A DNA stretch of 55,737 bases from an uncultured Bacteroides sp. (GCA_905203765.1 CAJKXC010000014.1:1-55737); one strand, 5' to 3'. Counted from the first letter of the stretch, positions 34,336-43,419 are shown. Numbers and translations are program-made. The notes: generated by a model from the letters alone, not told the origin.

Positions 34336-35021
34336 TGGACAAACTGACAATCAACCAGTGGGCGGAAGAAGACCGCCCGCGGGAGAAGATGATGCAGAAA
34401 GGCGCCGAAGCCCTGAGCGATGCCGAACTGCTTGCCATCCTCATCGGTTCGGGCAATACCGAAGAAAGCGCCGTAACCCTGATGCAACGGGTACTCGCCG
34501 CCGCCGGCAACGACCTGAACCAACTCGCCAAATGGGAAGTCCGCGACTTCTCCCGTTTCAAAGGCCTCGGCCCCGCCAAGAGCATCACCATCATGGCAGC
34601 CCTGGAACTGGGCAAGCGCCGCAGCCTGCAAGAGCGCCCCGAACGCGCCGTCATCCGTTCTTCCGGGGACATCTACAACCTGCTCCACCCCCTGCTCTGC
34701 GACCTGGCACAAGAAGAATTCTGGCTACTGCTGATGAACCAGTCCGCCCGCGTCATCGACAAAGTACGCATCAGCCGGGGCGGTATCGACCGGACCGTTG
34801 TCGACGTGCGCAGCATCCTGCGCGAAGCCCTGCTGCAACGCGCCACACAGATAGCCCTCATCCACAACCATCCTTCCGGCAGTCCACGTCCAAGCATGGA
34901 AGACCGCCGACTGACGGAACAGGTGAACAAAGCCGCCCAAACCATGAACATCCGGCTGACCGACCACGTTATCATCAGCGACGGGAAGTATTACAGCTTC
35001 AGCGACGAAGGATTGCTATAA
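34335..35021 (+). CDS. radC: RadC-family JAB-domain protein
   Basis: A 228-residue UPF0758/RadC protein. N-terminal helix-hairpin-helix part (about residues 40-90) and a C-terminal JAB metalloprotease-like domain with the zinc motif HNHPSGSPRPSMED. It was named for DNA repair, but that role is disputed and the real function is unclear. TAATG overlap with the glycosyltransferase gene indicates co-translation. Confidence 0.92.
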   Translation: MDKLTINQWAEEDRPREKMMQKGAEALSDAELLAILIGSGNTEESAVTLMQRVLAAAGNDLNQLAKWEVRDFSRFKGLGPAKSITIMAALELGKRRSLQERPERAVIRSSGDIYNLLHPLLCDLAQEEFWLLLMNQSARVIDKVRISRGGIDRTVVDVRSILREALLQRATQIALIHNHPSGSPRPSMEDRRLTEQVNKAAQTMNIRLTDHVIISDGKYYSFSDEGLL

Positions 35022-35105
35022 CTTCCCCGTAGCACAAAAGTCGGTAAATGCAAGGCATTGATAGATAACATAGTGCAACAAAAGGCACTAATCCTATCTT
35101 GATTC

Positions 35106-35136
35106 TTTGTAGTCTCGATTAAATTCTTTAGCTTTG
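35106..35136 (+). promoter_or_regulatory. Consensus Bacteroides promoter for the DUF59-lpxH run
   Basis: TTTG (35106-35109), 19 nt, then TAGCTTTG (35129-35136), 33 nt before the start at 35170. Confidence 0.8.
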
Positions 35137-35169
35137 TTTCCGTAAAACCTATAATATATCCTTACGATT

Positions 35170-35481
35170 ATGACCAAATTTGAAATAGAAGAGAAAATAG
35201 TAGCCATGCTCAAGACGGTATTCGACCCGGAAATTCCGGTCAACGTTTATGACTTGGGACTGATATACAAGATAGATGTTGCCGACAACGGCGAAGTAGT
35301 TATCGACATGACACTGACCGCTCCCAACTGCCCGGCGGCAGACTTCATCATGGAAGACGTGCGCCAGCGGGTAGAATCCATTGACGGCATCACTTCCGCC
35401 ACCATCAACCTGGTATTTGAACCCGAATGGGACAAGGACATGATGAGCGAAGAAGCAAAACTGGAACTGGGATTCCTCTAA
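35170..35481 (+). CDS. DUF59/MIP18-family Fe-S assembly protein
   Basis: A 103-residue single-domain protein. DPEIPVNVYDLGLIYKI and LTAPNCPAADFI, with the conserved cysteine, match the SufT/DUF59 family, which helps mature iron-sulfur proteins. It is 31 nt upstream of lpxH and shares a promoter, though no suf operon is in the window. Confidence 0.9.
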   Translation: MTKFEIEEKIVAMLKTVFDPEIPVNVYDLGLIYKIDVADNGEVVIDMTLTAPNCPAADFIMEDVRQRVESIDGITSATINLVFEPEWDKDMMSEEAKLELGFL

Positions 35482-35512
35482 GAATAGTTGATAACTGATA
35501 GTTGATAGAGAG

Positions 35513-36277
35513 ATGAAGAACGTATATTTCTTATCCGACGCACATCTTGGCTCCCGCGCCATAGAGCATAGCCGCACCCAGGAGCGCAGGCTGGTGAACT
35601 TTCTGGACAGCATCAAGCATAAAGCGGCTGCCGTGTACTTGCTGGGAGACATTTTCGACTTCTGGTACGAGTTCCGCACCGTAGTGCCCAAAGGCTATAC
35701 CCGCTTCCTGGGGAAACTGTCCGAACTAACCGACCTGGGCGTGGAAGTGCACTTCTTCACCGGCAACCACGACTTGTGGTGCGGCGACTACCTGACGACC
35801 GAATGCGGCGTCATCATCCACCGCGAACCACTCACCACCGAAATCTACGGGAAAGAGTTCTACCTTGCCCACGGCGACGGACTGGGCGACCCCGACAAGA
35901 AGTACCGCTTCCTGCGCTCCATGTTCCACAGCCCCACCCTACAGACGCTCTTTTCTTCCATCCATCCCCGCTGGAGCATCGACCTGGGACTGACCTGGGC
36001 GAAGCACAGCCGCATGAAACGCATTAACGGCAAAGAGCCCGAATACCTGGGAGAAGATAAAGAATACCTCGTACTCTACACCAAAGAATACCTGAAAAGC
36101 CATCCCAACATCAACTACTTCCTCTACGGCCACCGCCACATCGAACTGGACTTGATGCTGAGCGCTACCGCCCGCGTGCTGATACTGGGAGACTGGATAA
36201 ACTACTTCTCATACGCCGTATTCGACGGCGAGAACCTCTTCCTGGAAGAGTTCATCGAAGGAGAAACCAAATTATAA
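35513..36277 (+). CDS. lpxH: UDP-2,3-diacylglucosamine diphosphatase
   Basis: Removes UMP from UDP-diacylglucosamine in lipid A synthesis. The 254-residue calcineurin-like phosphoesterase has its metal ligands in SDAHLGS, GDIFDFW, TGNHD, AHGDGLGD and YGHRH. It is followed 17 nt later by a serine hydrolase. It shares lipid A metabolism with the PagL-like gene at 7851. Confidence 0.92.
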   Translation: MKNVYFLSDAHLGSRAIEHSRTQERRLVNFLDSIKHKAAAVYLLGDIFDFWYEFRTVVPKGYTRFLGKLSELTDLGVEVHFFTGNHDLWCGDYLTTECGVIIHREPLTTEIYGKEFYLAHGDGLGDPDKKYRFLRSMFHSPTLQTLFSSIHPRWSIDLGLTWAKHSRMKRINGKEPEYLGEDKEYLVLYTKEYLKSHPNINYFLYGHRHIELDLMLSATARVLILGDWINYFSYAVFDGENLFLEEFIEGETKL

Positions 36278-36294
36278 CCCACAAATATATCTCT

Positions 36295-37371
36295 ATGAAA
36301 ACATTAAAACTGAAAAACATGATTGCCGTATGCCTGCTTATAGCAGCCATACTCCCGGCATGGGGACAACCTGCCCCTACACAGGATGCACACCTGCCAC
36401 GCGCCGCCGCCCCAAAGAAGCTGGAGAACGCAATGGTGAAGTACCTCGATGCAGTAAAAGAAGCCCAACAAGACCTGCACAGCATCATGATAGTGCAGCA
36501 CGGCAACGTAGTAGCTGCCGAGTGGATGAGCCAGGGCAAAGAAAACGAACCGCACATCCTGAACTCGGTCAGCAAGACATTCACCGCCACAGCCGTGGGG
36601 CTTGCCATCGCTGAAGGCAGACTGAAACTGACCGACAAAGTCATCTCCTTCTTCCCCGACAAACTCCCCGCCACCGTCAGCGAGAACCTGGCAGCCATGA
36701 CCGTACGCGACCTGCTGACCATGAACTGCGGACACGACGTAGACCCAACGGGTAGCATCAACCGGAAAACCGGCAACGACTGGGTGCAGGACTTCCTCGC
36801 CTTCCCGGTGGAGCACAAGCCCGGCACGTACTACGTTTACAATAGCGTAGGAACCTATATGCTCTCTGCCATCGTGCAGAAGCTGACGGGCGAAAAAATA
36901 GTAGATTACCTTTATCCACGATTCTTCCAGCCGCTCGGCATCGACAAGCCCCGGTGGGAAGAGAGTCCGCAAGGCATCAACACCGGCGGTTGGGGGCTGT
37001 ACCTCAAGACGGAAGACCTTGCCAAAGTGGGACAACTATTCCTGCAAAAAGGGAAATGGAACGGCCGGCAGATACTGCCCGAGGAATGGGTAAAGGAAGC
37101 ATCCGCCTATCAAGTGCCGTCATTGCCCGCAGGCAAGAAGCCGGAACAGGTAAAGGCGGAGAAGATGAGTGCCAAGACCAGCGACTGGCTGCAAGGCTAC
37201 GGCTACCAGATGTGGCGCTGCCGTCACAACGGCTATCGTGCCGACGGTGCCAACGGGCAATATATCCTGGTGCTGCCTGATAAAGATGCCGTTATCGCCG
37301 TCACTGCGCATATCGGGGATATGCAGGCAGAGCTTGACTTAATCTGGAAGTACCTGCTCCCGGCGTTATAA
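36295..37371 (+). CDS. Exported serine hydrolase, class C beta-lactamase fold
   Basis: A 358-residue periplasmic protein with signal peptide (MIAVCLLIAAILPAWG, cut near residue 24). The catalytic SxxK motif is SVSK (Ser91, Lys94) and the YxN motif is in YVYNSVG. A KTG-like third motif is not evident, so esterase or DD-peptidase activity is more likely than antibiotic hydrolysis. It is in the DUF59-lpxH transcript. Confidence 0.86.
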   Translation: MKTLKLKNMIAVCLLIAAILPAWGQPAPTQDAHLPRAAAPKKLENAMVKYLDAVKEAQQDLHSIMIVQHGNVVAAEWMSQGKENEPHILNSVSKTFTATAVGLAIAEGRLKLTDKVISFFPDKLPATVSENLAAMTVRDLLTMNCGHDVDPTGSINRKTGNDWVQDFLAFPVEHKPGTYYVYNSVGTYMLSAIVQKLTGEKIVDYLYPRFFQPLGIDKPRWEESPQGINTGGWGLYLKTEDLAKVGQLFLQKGKWNGRQILPEEWVKEASAYQVPSLPAGKKPEQVKAEKMSAKTSDWLQGYGYQMWRCRHNGYRADGANGQYILVLPDKDAVIAVTAHIGDMQAELDLIWKYLLPAL

Positions 37372-37472
37372 AACGTTTATTCTCTCGAATGATTCTCAAA
37401 AGAGACGTGTGTCTTTGAAACTTTTCTCGGCAATCGGGGTTTATCATAAGAAACCATTAAAACAAAAGTGTT

Positions 37473-37682
37473 ATGGATGATATGATTTACAGAAATGACT
37501 CCATTGCCGAAGAGAATATAGATCCTCACGGACGCCCGGCAATAGACAAATTTGAAGAGTGGGGCGAAGAGGTTTCCGAACGGACAGACCTCGGGTATAA
37601 AGACAAGAAGGTGAAATCCGAAGAAGAACGGAAGAAGCTTTCCGAAGAGATAGACCGGATAGTCAAAGAAGATTTGGAATAA
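37473..37682 (+). CDS. Small acidic protein of unknown function
   Basis: A 69-residue protein with very high Glu/Lys/Asp content (FEEWGEEVSERTDLGYKDKK, then a predicted C-terminal helix of alternating Glu and Lys). No motif is recognised. A strong terminator 16 nt downstream and 101 nt of upstream spacing suggest a separate gene. I saw no consensus promoter in that upstream gap. Confidence 0.65.
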   Translation: MDDMIYRNDSIAEENIDPHGRPAIDKFEEWGEEVSERTDLGYKDKKVKSEEERKKLSEEIDRIVKEDLE

Positions 37683-37697
37683 GGCATATTACCACCA

Positions 37698-37744
37698 AAA
37701 GAAGAGAGGCTGAATCAAAAGTGTTGATTCAGCCTCTCTTCTTT
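37698..37744. terminator. 21-bp perfect hairpin, bidirectional terminator
   Basis: Arms 37698-37718 and 37724-37744 are perfect complements with a 5-nt loop. It sits between the converging small acidic gene and alkaline phosphatase gene. Confidence 0.88.
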
Positions 37745-37756
37745 AAGTATAAAGGA

Positions 37757-39157
37757 TTATTTATATCCCGCAGCCTTTGCGATGCGCTTCGGAATTTCCG
37801 TATTGTCCATCTTACCTACGAACAGCTTGGAACCTGCACCTATTGCAAATACCGGAACATAGCCTGCCGTATGGTTAGGACTTGTCCAGCCTACCATTGC
37901 GATCTGGCTCATCACCTTGCGGGCAACGGCAGCCAGCGGCTCGGTCTTGGCATAAAGGCTTTCTTCAAAGACAACGTGGTTCTTTACAAAAGAATCCTCG
38001 TATTCGTCACGAAGCATCTTCTCCTGTTCCCAAGTCAAAGGCAATGTTTTCCAGAATCCCATTCTGTCGGCAAGCAGTGCTTTCACCTCTTCCCAAGAAA
38101 CTTTATTCTCCTTTTCCTTGCGCAAGTCGGTAATTGCTTTGGAAAGCAGTTCCTGAGATTGCTTCTGATTTGCCAAAGACTTCAGATACAACTCGTACTT
38201 GGAAGTTCCCAAGCCCAAGCCACCTGTTTCGTGGTCGGCTGTAATCACAATCAGCGTTTCCTTCGGATGCTTCTTATAGAATTCATAAGCCACTTTCACG
38301 GCATTGTCCATATCGATCACTTCCTCGAACACCGTAGCAGGGTCGTTGCCGTGGCAAGCCCAGTCAATCTTTCCGCCTTCCACCATCAGGAAGAAACCCT
38401 TGTTGCTCCCTTTGGTCAGGAAGGAGATGGCGCTTTCCGTAATCTCCGCCAAAGTCAGGTCACCGTCTTTATGGTCGATGGCATACGGCAGACAGGAAGG
38501 ATCGGCGCCTTCCTTCTGGATAAGCACCATCTTCTGTGCATCGGCTGCCTTGGCGTTATATTCGTCCAAACCTCTGGCAATGGTATATCCGGCTTCTTCG
38601 ATGATGGGGAAGATGCTCGGAGCTTCCTTCTTGTCATAAGTCGTGGTGGGTTTCAGAAAACCGCCGCCGGCATAGAAGTCGAAGTTTGCTTTCGGCAGGT
38701 CGAGGGCTATCTCATAGTACATATTGCGGTTGGGCTGATGGGCATAGAAAGCGGCGGGGGTAGCGTGGTCTACGCTTACGCTGGTCGTCACACCCACTTT
38801 CTTTCCGGCTTTCTTGGCTTTCTCGGCAACGGTTTGAAGCACTTCCTTATTATCGTCCATGCCGATGGCGCCGTTGTAAGTCTTTGCACCGGTGGAGAGG
38901 GCTGTCCCGGCAGCAGAAGAGTCCGTCACTGAATTGGTTGCAGAAAAAGTGGTGGCAAAACTGGCAACCGGGAAGGTGGTAAACAACAGAGGTTTTACTC
39001 CGATACGTCCTTCTTGTTCCGCCAGGTACATCTCCGTACCGTTCACTTGGTTCACACCCATTCCATCGCCGATGAAATAGAACACATACTTTGCCTGCTG
39101 GGCATACGCAGCACCGGTCAGCAGCACGAAGAGCAATACATACATTAATCGTTTCAT
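37757..39157 (-). CDS. Alkaline phosphatase (PhoA superfamily)
   Basis: A 466-residue exported enzyme with signal peptide MKRLMYVLLFVLLTGAAYA. The nucleophile is Ser80 in VTDSSAAGTALSTGAKT; metal ligands are seen in FIGDGMG, WACHGNDPATVFEE and TADHETGG. It hydrolyses phosphomonoesters in the periplasm or at the cell surface. It is a single gene with a -7 box at 39216. Confidence 0.94.
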   Translation of the reverse strand: MKRLMYVLLFVLLTGAAYAQQAKYVFYFIGDGMGVNQVNGTEMYLAEQEGRIGVKPLLFTTFPVASFATTFSATNSVTDSSAAGTALSTGAKTYNGAIGMDDNKEVLQTVAEKAKKAGKKVGVTTSVSVDHATPAAFYAHQPNRNMYYEIALDLPKANFDFYAGGGFLKPTTTYDKKEAPSIFPIIEEAGYTIARGLDEYNAKAADAQKMVLIQKEGADPSCLPYAIDHKDGDLTLAEITESAISFLTKGSNKGFFLMVEGGKIDWACHGNDPATVFEEVIDMDNAVKVAYEFYKKHPKETLIVITADHETGGLGLGTSKYELYLKSLANQKQSQELLSKAITDLRKEKENKVSWEEVKALLADRMGFWKTLPLTWEQEKMLRDEYEDSFVKNHVVFEESLYAKTEPLAAVARKVMSQIAMVGWTSPNHTAGYVPVFAIGAGSKLFVGKMDNTEIPKRIAKAAGYK

Positions 39158-39215
39158 AAGACTTGCTATTTATTTAAAGTTGTTCAAAAAGTCGTCACCG
39201 TTTCTTAAAACGTAA

Positions 39216-39223
39216 CAAAGATA
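39216..39223 (-). promoter_or_regulatory. Bacteroides -7 box for alkaline phosphatase
   Basis: TATCTTTG on the minus strand, 58 nt upstream of the start at 39157. No clear -33 box. Confidence 0.5.
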
Positions 39224-39265
39224 AGGATTTTAAACCATTCGGACATGAAGATTCCGTTAAAAAAG

Positions 39266-39300
39266 AGAAGCCGGGAAACAGCTTTCCTGTCCCGGCTTCT
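39266..39300 (-). terminator. Terminator after ackA
   Basis: Arms 39266-39276 and 39290-39300 are perfect 11-nt complements flanked by A and T runs. It closes the pta-ackA operon. Confidence 0.82.
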
Positions 39301-39331
39301 TCTTTTCAACCCGTCGAAAAGATACTTCCGA

Positions 39332-40531
39332 CTATTTATCGTTCAGAATTGTCATAGTGTCCGAAGCAATCATCAGTTCTTCGTCGGTAGGAATCACTAC
39401 GACTTTCACCTTTGAATCAGGAGCGGACACAACTATCTCCTGACCTTTCACTGCGTTCTTTTCAAGATCCATCTTCACGCCGAGGAACTCAAGTCCTTCG
39501 CAAACGGCAGCACGGCAAGTGTACTGGTTCTCGCCCACACCACCGGTGAACACGATCACATCTACTCCGCCCATAGCGGCAGCGTATGCACCGACATACT
39601 TCTTGATGCGGTAGTTATACATCTTATCCACCATGATGGCTTCCTTGTCTCCGGCAGCAACAGCCGCTTCGAGGTCGCGCATGTCGCTGGCACCGTTTCT
39701 CAGACCGGCAACACCGGACTTCTTGTTCAGCAAGTCGGAAACGCCTGCCGTGTCGAGTCCTTCCTTATCCATGATGAAGGTCACCGCGCCTGCGTCGATG
39801 TCACCGCAACGGGTACCCATCATCAAGCCTTCCAGCGGGGTAAGTCCCATCGTGGTATCCACACACTTGCCATCTTTCACGGCAGCAATGGATGCACCGT
39901 TACCGATGTGGCAGGTAATCACTTTCAAGCCTTCGGGCTTCACGCCCAAGAATTCGCACACGCGCTGCGAAACATAGCGGTGGGATGTTCCGTGGAAACC
40001 ATAGCGGCGGATGCCGTACTTCTTATAGAGTTCGTAAGGAATGGCATATAGGTAAGCATACTCCGGCATCGTCTGATGGAAAGCGGTATCGAACACGCCT
40101 ACTTGCGGCACATTGGGCAAGATGGCGGCGATGGCGTTCACACCTTTCAGGTTGGCAGGGTTGTGGAGCGGAGCAAGGTCGTTGCAAGCTGTGAAGGCAT
40201 CGAGCACTTCCTGTGTCAGCAATACCGACTTGCTGAACTTCTCTCCGCCGTGCACCATGCGGTGACCTACGGCGTTAATCTCGTCCAGTGACTTGATGGC
40301 GCCGTATTCCGGGCTTACCAATGTTTCCAGGATGAACTCCACACCTACGGTATGTTCGGGAATGTCTTTTTCCAGGATTTTCTTCTCCCCGTTAGGCAAT
40401 GTAAACTTCAGGAACGAACCTTCCAGGCCGATTTTTTCAATGCCGCCCTGCGCGATAACTTCCTTCTTATCCATATCAAACAGCTTGTATTTGATGGACG
40501 AGCTACCGCAATTCAATACTAATACTTTCAT
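39332..40531 (-). CDS. ackA: Acetate kinase
   Basis: Makes ATP from acetyl phosphate, giving acetate as fermentation end product. The 399-residue ASKHA-fold protein starts VLVLNCGSSSIKYKLFD and carries RYGFHGTSHRYVS and the phosphate block VFTGGVGEN. It lies 23 nt after pta. Confidence 0.97.
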   Translation of the reverse strand: MKVLVLNCGSSSIKYKLFDMDKKEVIAQGGIEKIGLEGSFLKFTLPNGEKKILEKDIPEHTVGVEFILETLVSPEYGAIKSLDEINAVGHRMVHGGEKFSKSVLLTQEVLDAFTACNDLAPLHNPANLKGVNAIAAILPNVPQVGVFDTAFHQTMPEYAYLYAIPYELYKKYGIRRYGFHGTSHRYVSQRVCEFLGVKPEGLKVITCHIGNGASIAAVKDGKCVDTTMGLTPLEGLMMGTRCGDIDAGAVTFIMDKEGLDTAGVSDLLNKKSGVAGLRNGASDMRDLEAAVAAGDKEAIMVDKMYNYRIKKYVGAYAAAMGGVDVIVFTGGVGENQYTCRAAVCEGLEFLGVKMDLEKNAVKGQEIVVSAPDSKVKVVVIPTDEELMIASDTMTILNDK

Positions 40532-40554
40532 TTTGTCTTTAGATTTATAAGTTG

Positions 40555-41571
40555 TTAAGAATGCTTTTTAGCCGCGATAGCCTGATTGGCAGTAATAGCA
40601 ATCATGCGATAAACATCTTCGATGGAGCAACCGCGTGAAAGGTCGTTCACCGGACGGGCAATACCTTGCAGGATGGGGCCTACCGCATCGGCATGTCCCA
40701 GGCGTTGCACCAGTTTATATGAAATGTTTCCTACTTCGAGGCTCGGCACAATCAGTACGTTAGCACTGCCGGCAATCTTGGAACCGGGAGCTTTGTTAGC
40801 AGCTACCTCGGGCACCAGGGCGGCATCGGCTTGCAGTTCGCCGTCTATCGCCAGATCCGGATCCATCTCTTTGGCAATCTTCAAGGCTTCTACCACTTTG
40901 TCTACCACTTCGTGCTTGGCAGAACCTTTCGTTGAGAAGCTGAGCAAGGCCACTTTAGGCTCTACGCCTACAATCGCCTTTGCGGTACGTGCCGTGCAGA
41001 CAGCTATCTGAGCCAGTTGCGAAGCATCGGGCACGGGAGTCACGGCTACGTCACCCATCACCAGGATACCGTTCTTGCCATACTCGGGAGCATGCGTCAG
41101 CAACAGCATGGCACCGGAAACACACGTAATACCGGGAGTGGTCTTAATTATCTGCAAAGCCGGGCGAAGTACATCGCCCGTAGTGTTGCGGGCACCTGCC
41201 AACTGACCGTCGGCATCGCCGTTCTTAATAATCAGGCAGCCCAGGTAGAGCGGGTTGACCACCAGCTTGCGAGCTTCTTCAATGGTCATGCCTTTACTCT
41301 TGCGCAGCTCAAACAACAACTGTGCATACTCTTCTTTCTTCGGATGATTCTCCGGGTCGATAATAGTTGCTTTTTCTATATTGCCGAGCCCCCACTCTTG
41401 GGCACAGGCGCGAATCTCTTCCGGATTACCCAGAAGAATCAAGTCAGCAACACCATCTGTCAAGATCTGGTTGGCTGCTTTCAAGGTACGTTCTTCAGTA
41501 CCTTCGGGAAGAACAATGCGTTGGCGATCGGCTTTCGCACGTTCCAGAATTCCATTAATTAATCTTTGCAT
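40555..41571 (-). CDS. pta: Phosphate acetyltransferase
   Basis: Converts acetyl-CoA to acetyl phosphate. The 338-residue single-domain form shows RIVLPEGTEERTLKAA, the SGAMLL block and C-terminal VLIVPSLEVGNISYKLVQRL. It is the first gene of pta-ackA. It is the last core gene before the mobile element. Confidence 0.97.
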   Translation of the reverse strand: MQRLINGILERAKADRQRIVLPEGTEERTLKAANQILTDGVADLILLGNPEEIRACAQEWGLGNIEKATIIDPENHPKKEEYAQLLFELRKSKGMTIEEARKLVVNPLYLGCLIIKNGDADGQLAGARNTTGDVLRPALQIIKTTPGITCVSGAMLLLTHAPEYGKNGILVMGDVAVTPVPDASQLAQIAVCTARTAKAIVGVEPKVALLSFSTKGSAKHEVVDKVVEALKIAKEMDPDLAIDGELQADAALVPEVAANKAPGSKIAGSANVLIVPSLEVGNISYKLVQRLGHADAVGPILQGIARPVNDLSRGCSIEDVYRMIAITANQAIAAKKHS

Positions 41572-41617
41572 GATATTTTAATTGTGTAAAAAATCAGTAG
41601 TACGTGTCATTCACGCC

Positions 41618-41627
41618 GCAAAAGTAC
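41618..41627 (-). promoter_or_regulatory. pta -7 box that also matches the CTnDOT att core
   Basis: On the minus strand this reads GTACTTTTGC. Positions 41619-41626 are TACTTTTG, the Bacteroides -7 box, 47 nt upstream of pta. The whole 10-mer fits GTANNTTTGC, the core recognised by IntDOT-type recombinases. It could therefore be the chromosomal junction of the element. A 10-mer with three loose positions can occur by chance. Confidence 0.4.
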
Positions 41628-41835
41628 ACAATTTTGCAATATCAACATTGCAATACAAGGGGTTTTTCTGTCCTAATCTTCGTAAATTGTAATATTTAAC
41701 ATAAAGGGATGACCTTAGACCTCGCGCGCGTTCCTATTATATGCCATCCGGGTTCAAACGGCCTTTCCGAAGCAGCTATATGCCAAGCATTTTGTTTTGA
41801 CAAACAATTCCGTTAGTTCCGACGTTTGGAACTCT

Positions 41836-41920
41836 CAGTTTCAATATAGTAAACCGGGAGTTTCAAAGGTTGAAACCGACAGTTTCAATAAAGGAAACCA
41901 AGAGTTTCAAAGGTTGAAAC
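41836..41920. repeat. 22-bp-period array of palindromic units (array 2)
   Basis: Four units with GTTTCAA starting at 41838, 41860, 41882 and 41904, exactly 22 bp apart. Units alternate between CAGTTTCAA...AAACC (1 and 3) and GAGTTTCAAAGGTTGAAAC (2 and 4); the latter is a palindrome. It lies in the 606-nt non-coding gap 41572-42177 between pta and the integrase gene. The only ORF there (41930-42142, minus) has no support. Confidence 0.85.
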
Positions 41921-42026
41921 AAAGTATTTTTAAAAGATGCACAAAGATAACGCAATCATGCTAAAAATCAAATAGTTATAAAACATCTTTTTTAGCAAAG
42001 TCGGAAAAGGAAGCAAATAAAAGCAC

Positions 42027-42070
42027 ATTTGGGCGGGAGTTACGTTACCAAATCGTAACTCGCCCCAAAT
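42027..42070. repeat. Hairpin upstream of the integrase gene
   Basis: Arms 42027-42044 and 42054-42070 are complementary over 17 bases with a single bulge, around a GGCGGGAGTTACG/CGTAACTCGCCC core. It lacks a T tract, so a terminator is unlikely; recombinase arm site or regulatory hairpin are options. Confidence 0.6.
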
Positions 42071-42177
42071 CGCTGCCAAAAGCAAATCAATGGCTTGTAT
42101 TTCAACCTTTTGCACACTTTTGCATAACATCAAATAGCTCAACAGTAATTAAATTTGTAACTAAAAAAAGTTGAGTT

Positions 42178-43407
42178 ATGAGAAGTACATTCAAAGTGTT
42201 ATTTTACACAAAGAACCAGTCAGTAAAGAATGGTAAGGCACCGATTATGGGCCGTATCACCATCAATGGAACCCAGGCAGGTTTCAGTTGCAAGAAAGAA
42301 GTGTCCCTCGCTTTGTGGGACGTCAAAGCCAACCGGGCAAAAGGTAAATCCGAAGAAGCCCGTACACTCAATCAGGAACTTGATAATATCAAGGCGCAAA
42401 TTACCAAGCACTATCAGTATATTTGCGACCATGACAGTTTTGTCACGGCCAAGAAAGTCTATAACCGTTACGTCGGTTTCGGTGAAGATTGCCACACGCT
42501 TATGGCACTTTTCAAAGAACAGCTTGAATCATATAAGGAAAAGATAGGTAAAGGAAAAGCGGAAAGCACCTACCGCGGACTGGTTGCCGACTACAAAAGT
42601 CTTTTGCTTTTCATGAAAACCAAAAAGAACATCGAAGATATAGCTATTGATGAACTTGAAAAGCCGTTCATTGAAGACTACTATACATGGATGCTCGGAA
42701 CGGCAGGAAATGCCAACGCCACAGCCTTCAACCGTGTCAACACCCTGAAATGGTTGTTATACATCGCACAGGAAAGAGGCTGGATAAGAGTCCATCCGTT
42801 TGTATCCTTCGAATGTGTGCCCGAATACAAAAAACGCTCCTTCCTTTCCGAAGACGAGTTGCAAAAGATGATCCATACAGAACTGAACCATAAACGCCAG
42901 CGGGCCAATCGGGATATGTTCCTTTTCATGTGCTTCACCGGGCTTGCTTACGCAGACCTGAAAGCTATCACCTATATGAATATCCACACCGACTCCGATG
43001 GCGGCACATGGCTTATGGGTAACCGTATAAAGACCGGTGTCGCCTATGTGGTAAAACTACTCCCCATCGCCATCGAACTTATTGAAAAGTACAGAGGATT
43101 GAATGAAAGGAAAACCTCTCCCGACTGTGTTTTCCCCGTGGGGGAATATCAGGCAATGCTGGGCAGCCTCAAGTATATCGGTAAGAAATGCGGTTGTAAG
43201 GTCGAAGTCACCCCGCATATCGGACGCCACACATTTGCCGTTCTGGCCATTCTCAAAGGGATGCCGCTTGAAACCCTGCAAAAGGTTTTGGGTCATAATT
43301 CCATTCTTTCCACGCAGATATATGCCGAACTTATCAACCCGAAAGTCGGCGAAGATACTGATAAACTGTGTGAGAGAATCGGCCATGTCTTCAAGCTCGC
43401 CATGTAG
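42178..43407 (+). CDS. Tyrosine recombinase (integrase) of the IntDOT type
   Basis: A 409-residue integrase: arm-binding N-terminal domain (residues 1-100), SAM-like core-binding domain (about 105-205) and catalytic domain. Catalytic residues: Lys285, His347 and Arg350 (HIGRHTFA), His373 (LGHNS) and Tyr382. The first Arg is missing: the motif reads CFTGLAYADL with Ala257 where most recombinases have Arg. Loss of this Arg is known for IntDOT, where a Ser is found. It should integrate and excise the element. It is convergent with the xis genes, with a shared terminator. Confidence 0.92.
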   Translation: MRSTFKVLFYTKNQSVKNGKAPIMGRITINGTQAGFSCKKEVSLALWDVKANRAKGKSEEARTLNQELDNIKAQITKHYQYICDHDSFVTAKKVYNRYVGFGEDCHTLMALFKEQLESYKEKIGKGKAESTYRGLVADYKSLLLFMKTKKNIEDIAIDELEKPFIEDYYTWMLGTAGNANATAFNRVNTLKWLLYIAQERGWIRVHPFVSFECVPEYKKRSFLSEDELQKMIHTELNHKRQRANRDMFLFMCFTGLAYADLKAITYMNIHTDSDGGTWLMGNRIKTGVAYVVKLLPIAIELIEKYRGLNERKTSPDCVFPVGEYQAMLGSLKYIGKKCGCKVEVTPHIGRHTFAVLAILKGMPLETLQKVLGHNSILSTQIYAELINPKVGEDTDKLCERIGHVFKLAM

Positions 43408-43419
43408 CATGACAACAAA

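Noticed and set aside
36295..37371. Antibiotic-resistance beta-lactamase
   Set aside because: SxxK and YxN are present, but no clear KTG motif and no resistance context; called a serine hydrolase.
37721..38932. Plus-strand open frame of 403 codons
   Set aside because: It lies wholly antisense to alkaline phosphatase, which has full active-site motifs; codon-phase shadow.
41930..42142. Minus-strand 70-codon hydrophobic frame in the pta-int gap
   Set aside because: It overlaps the hairpin region, has no promoter or homology I can see, and an AT-rich gap easily gives such a frame.
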